15,556 nt of DNA, from positions 1 through 15,556 of the forward strand of contig JBGSPQ010000045.1 in the NCBI GenBank assembly GCA_041738505.1. Direction: 5' to 3'. Shown in pieces: positions 14,599 to 15,556 of this stretch. A model generated the notes under the pieces. It searched no databases. It had not been told where the DNA came from and saw only the letters and a list, made by a program, of their open reading frames with translations. The stretch's first letter is position 1. Each line of letters starts with the position of its first letter. Origin of the DNA: JBGSPQ01 sp041738505 (GTDB lineage Bacteria > Patescibacteriota > Gracilibacteria > UBA1369). The position numbers and the translations under genes are program-made.

Positions 14599-14760
14599 TC
14601 AACTCAACAAAAACAGCACCAGCGCGTTATCCAAACTCACTCTATCAATCTTACTGTCTCCGGCAAGCATCTCCCTAAACAACTCTGAAATACTGTGCTC
14701 TTGCTCCAACCGAAATCTCCCATATAGACTCCGATTTTCTGCGGGAGTCCAGTATTTCAC
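14599..14760 (-). CDS. Small hypothetical protein with GTG start
   Basis: A 53-codon frame starts at GTG (14760) and ends at TGA (14599-14601). The product begins V-K-Y-W-T-P-A-E-N-R and contains FRLEQEHSISELFREMLAG (16-34), an amphipathic helical-looking sequence, with a hydrophobic end ALVLFLLS. I do not recognise it. Base use is purine-rich on the coding strand, like the neighbouring minus-strand genes, which is the main reason to list it. The frame continues open for ten codons past the TGA to a TAA, so it may be the remains of a longer gene with a nonsense change. There is no Shine-Dalgarno. It may equally be chance. Confidence 0.3.
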   Translation of the reverse strand: MKYWTPAENRSLYGRFRLEQEHSISELFREMLAGDSKIDRVSLDNALVLFLLS

Positions 14761-14956
14761 ATAAATAGCCTTATTGGCGTGCTATACGAACACACAGATT
14801 AGAACACAATTCATTGTACGGGCTGTTGATTAGACTATCTATTTTTGGCTTACAGTTGCGACGACTACGACAGACGTTGACAGCAGCGCGCAAGCGGGAA
14901 TGATTGAATATTGGCTTATTACTGCTAGTATTTTAAGTAATCACTTAATATTTTTT
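14761..14956. other. Gene-poor stretch ahead of the HNH-type fragment
   Basis: I see no convincing gene here. A plus-strand frame without ATG runs to a TGA at 14901-14903 and is probably fortuitous. A perfect TTGACA (14877-14882) has no well-spaced -10. The dyad TTAAGT-AATC-ACTTAA (14933-14948), followed by a T-run, lies just before the HNH-type start and could be an operator or a weak terminator. Confidence 0.4.
14904..14931 (+). promoter_or_regulatory. Possible promoter of the HNH-type gene
   Basis: TTGAAT (14904-14909), 16-nt spacer, TAGTAT (14926-14931) preceded by TGC, which forms an extended -10. The leader to the ATG at 14957 would be about 20 nt and would begin within the TTAAGT dyad. 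Confidence 0.35.
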
Positions 14957-15478
14957 ATGAATAATTATCAAAAAATGTCGGACAAGGAACTGTACGCGGA
15001 GTGTAAAAAGTGGGGTCTGCAAGCCTTAGAGGCAAAATACAAATTTGAAGGATTACTGCCGGAGGTAAATCGCAGGCGGCTGTACGAGCGCAGAGGATTT
15101 GAAACAATTTACGATTTCGCGCGAATACTCGGTGGACTTAGCCGTGAACAGGTTAATAGGGTGTTTAGCGTTTGCAGAAAGCTTGAAGACAAACCGGTTT
15201 TGCATAAAATGTTGATTGAAGGGCAGGTGAGCGTGAACAAACTTTGCCGTATCACCGCCATCGCGACAAAAGAAAATCAGCTTCAAATAGCCGGAGTTAT
15301 AACGACCCTTTCGCAAAAAGCGCTGGAAATCAAAGTCAGGGAAATCAAACAACAAACCGTACACCCTCAAGCTGATATGTTTGAAAATGAAAATGGCTGT
15401 ACTAAGCCCTGCGAGGACGTGCGCGTGTTAAATATACTCGGGTTGTTTACACTTTTGAAACAGAAAACAATTCATTGA
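14957..15478 (+). CDS. N-terminal part of an HNH-endonuclease-like (DUF222-type) protein, probably truncated by an IS
   Basis: The 173-aa product starts MNNYQKMSDKELYAECKKWG and continues with a helical region including LPEVNRRRLYERRGFETIYD (about 34-53), the SREQVNRV segment and GQVSVNKLCRITAIAT. This resembles the N-terminal region of HNH-endonuclease-like proteins that I recall as frequent in Peregrinibacteria-type genomes; those continue into a C-terminal HNH domain, which is absent here. The frame ends with an unrelated-looking tail (about from VLNILG) close to the putative IS left end, so truncation by insertion is likely. ATG 14957 is preferred over 14900 because it begins the family-like sequence and follows a plausible promoter. 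The coding strand is G-rich, against the regional skew. Function of the fragment is doubtful. Confidence 0.65.
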   Translation: MNNYQKMSDKELYAECKKWGLQALEAKYKFEGLLPEVNRRRLYERRGFETIYDFARILGGLSREQVNRVFSVCRKLEDKPVLHKMLIEGQVSVNKLCRITAIATKENQLQIAGVITTLSQKALEIKVREIKQQTVHPQADMFENENGCTKPCEDVRVLNILGLFTLLKQKTIH

Positions 15479-15486
15479 AAAAAGCA

Positions 15487-15537
15487 AGAAACCTTGAGAG
15501 AACTGAAGTAGCAATACATCAATAATTCAAGGTTTCT
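15487..15537. repeat. Perfect 11-bp inverted repeat abutting the transposase start
   Basis: AGAAACCTTGA (15487-15497) and TCAAGGTTTCT (15527-15537) are exact reverse complements around a 29-nt loop. The right arm contains AAGG, the only Shine-Dalgarno-like site for the ATG at 15538, so a transcript starting upstream of the stem would hide it. Confidence 0.8.
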
Positions 15538-15556
15538 ATGCATAAAAATACTAGAA
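15538..15556 (+). CDS. Transposase N-terminal end (partial), IS481-like
   Basis: Six codons, M-H-K-N-T-R, are visible before the window ends. M-H-K-N-[AT]-R/K is a common beginning of IS481-family transposases, and AAGG lies 5 nt upstream. The identification depends on this short match and on the transposase tail of the same family at the left edge. Confidence 0.5.

Larger units (their letters stand above)
15446..15556 (+). mobile_element. Left end of an IS481-like insertion sequence (boundary approximate)
   Basis: The region precedes the first codons of a transposase-like frame and runs off the window. Its outer end is placed near 15446 from an imperfect inverted match to the IS end at the left of the window; a start nearer 15482 is also possible, since AGCAAGAAACCTTGAG there resembles the reverse complement of 108-125. 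Both ends are in the same orientation. Confidence 0.45.

Noticed and set aside
14569..14601. In-frame TGA in the small ORF read as glycine (UGA recoding, code 25)
   Set aside because: pabB, pabC and lepB end properly with TGA; reading through pabC's TGA would add a long non-homologous tail overlapping folP. The standard code is the simpler reading.
14822..14833. GCTGTTGATTAG resembling GCTATTGATTAG at the transposase end (122-133), as a relic IS end
   Set aside because: The match is only about 12 bases with a mismatch, and no transposase-like sequence precedes it.
14806..15477. Direct 11-bp repeat ACAATTCATTG at 14806 and 15467 as a possible target or att duplication
   Set aside because: A repeat of this length is expected many times by chance in 15 kb, and the flanks do not match.

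Overview
The window looks like a stretch of a small bacterial genome of the Patescibacteria/CPR type, with a Peregrinibacteria-like member as my best guess. The reasons are compact, SD-poor operons, the N-terminal part of an HNH-type protein that I associate with that group, and divergent versions of central enzymes. This placement is inference from recollection of such proteins; there is no rRNA or ribosomal marker to fix it. TGA ends pabB, pabC and lepB, so the standard bacterial code applies and not the UGA=Gly code of Gracilibacteria/Absconditabacteria.

Layout. (1) 1-~141: 3' end of an IS481-family transposase gene, converging on rpiA with stop codons that overlap. (2) 130-2066, minus strand: rpiA, an 86-aa half-length RpiB-like protein, and prs, a likely unit leading to PRPP. 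(3) 2160-5279, plus strand: a 1039-aa HAD-hydrolase/phosphoketolase fusion, divergent from prs, with promoter elements that appear to overlap those of prs. (4) 5321-5811, plus strand: a consensus sigma70 promoter and a small Cys-rich MopE-like lipoprotein. (5) 14473 down to 5835, minus strand: a closely packed run of eleven genes: M16 peptidase, ndk, pabB, pabC, folP, a PTPS-family protein, folK, transketolase N-half, lepB, DUF192 lipoprotein, transketolase C-half. (6) 14599-15478: a small hypothetical ORF, a gene-poor stretch, and the N-terminal part of an HNH-type protein. (7) From about 15446: the 5' end of an IS481-like element, running off the window edge. The two IS ends lie in the same orientation.

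The metabolic theme is pentose phosphate (RpiA, phosphoketolase, transketolase-like pair), nucleotide precursors (Prs, Ndk) and folate (PabB, PabC, FolP, PTPS in place of FolB, FolK). FolE, PabA, FolC and DHFR are not in the window.

The points most worth a second look are: the split transketolase, whose C-half has Leu at the ThDP-activating Glu position and whose N-half has Tyr for a conserved His; the HAD-phosphoketolase fusion; the truncated RpiB-like protein without the catalytic Cys; the PTPS protein with a combined C-E-x-x-HGH motif inside a folate operon; and the lipoprotein and HNH fragment, whose base skew is opposite to the rest of the window.
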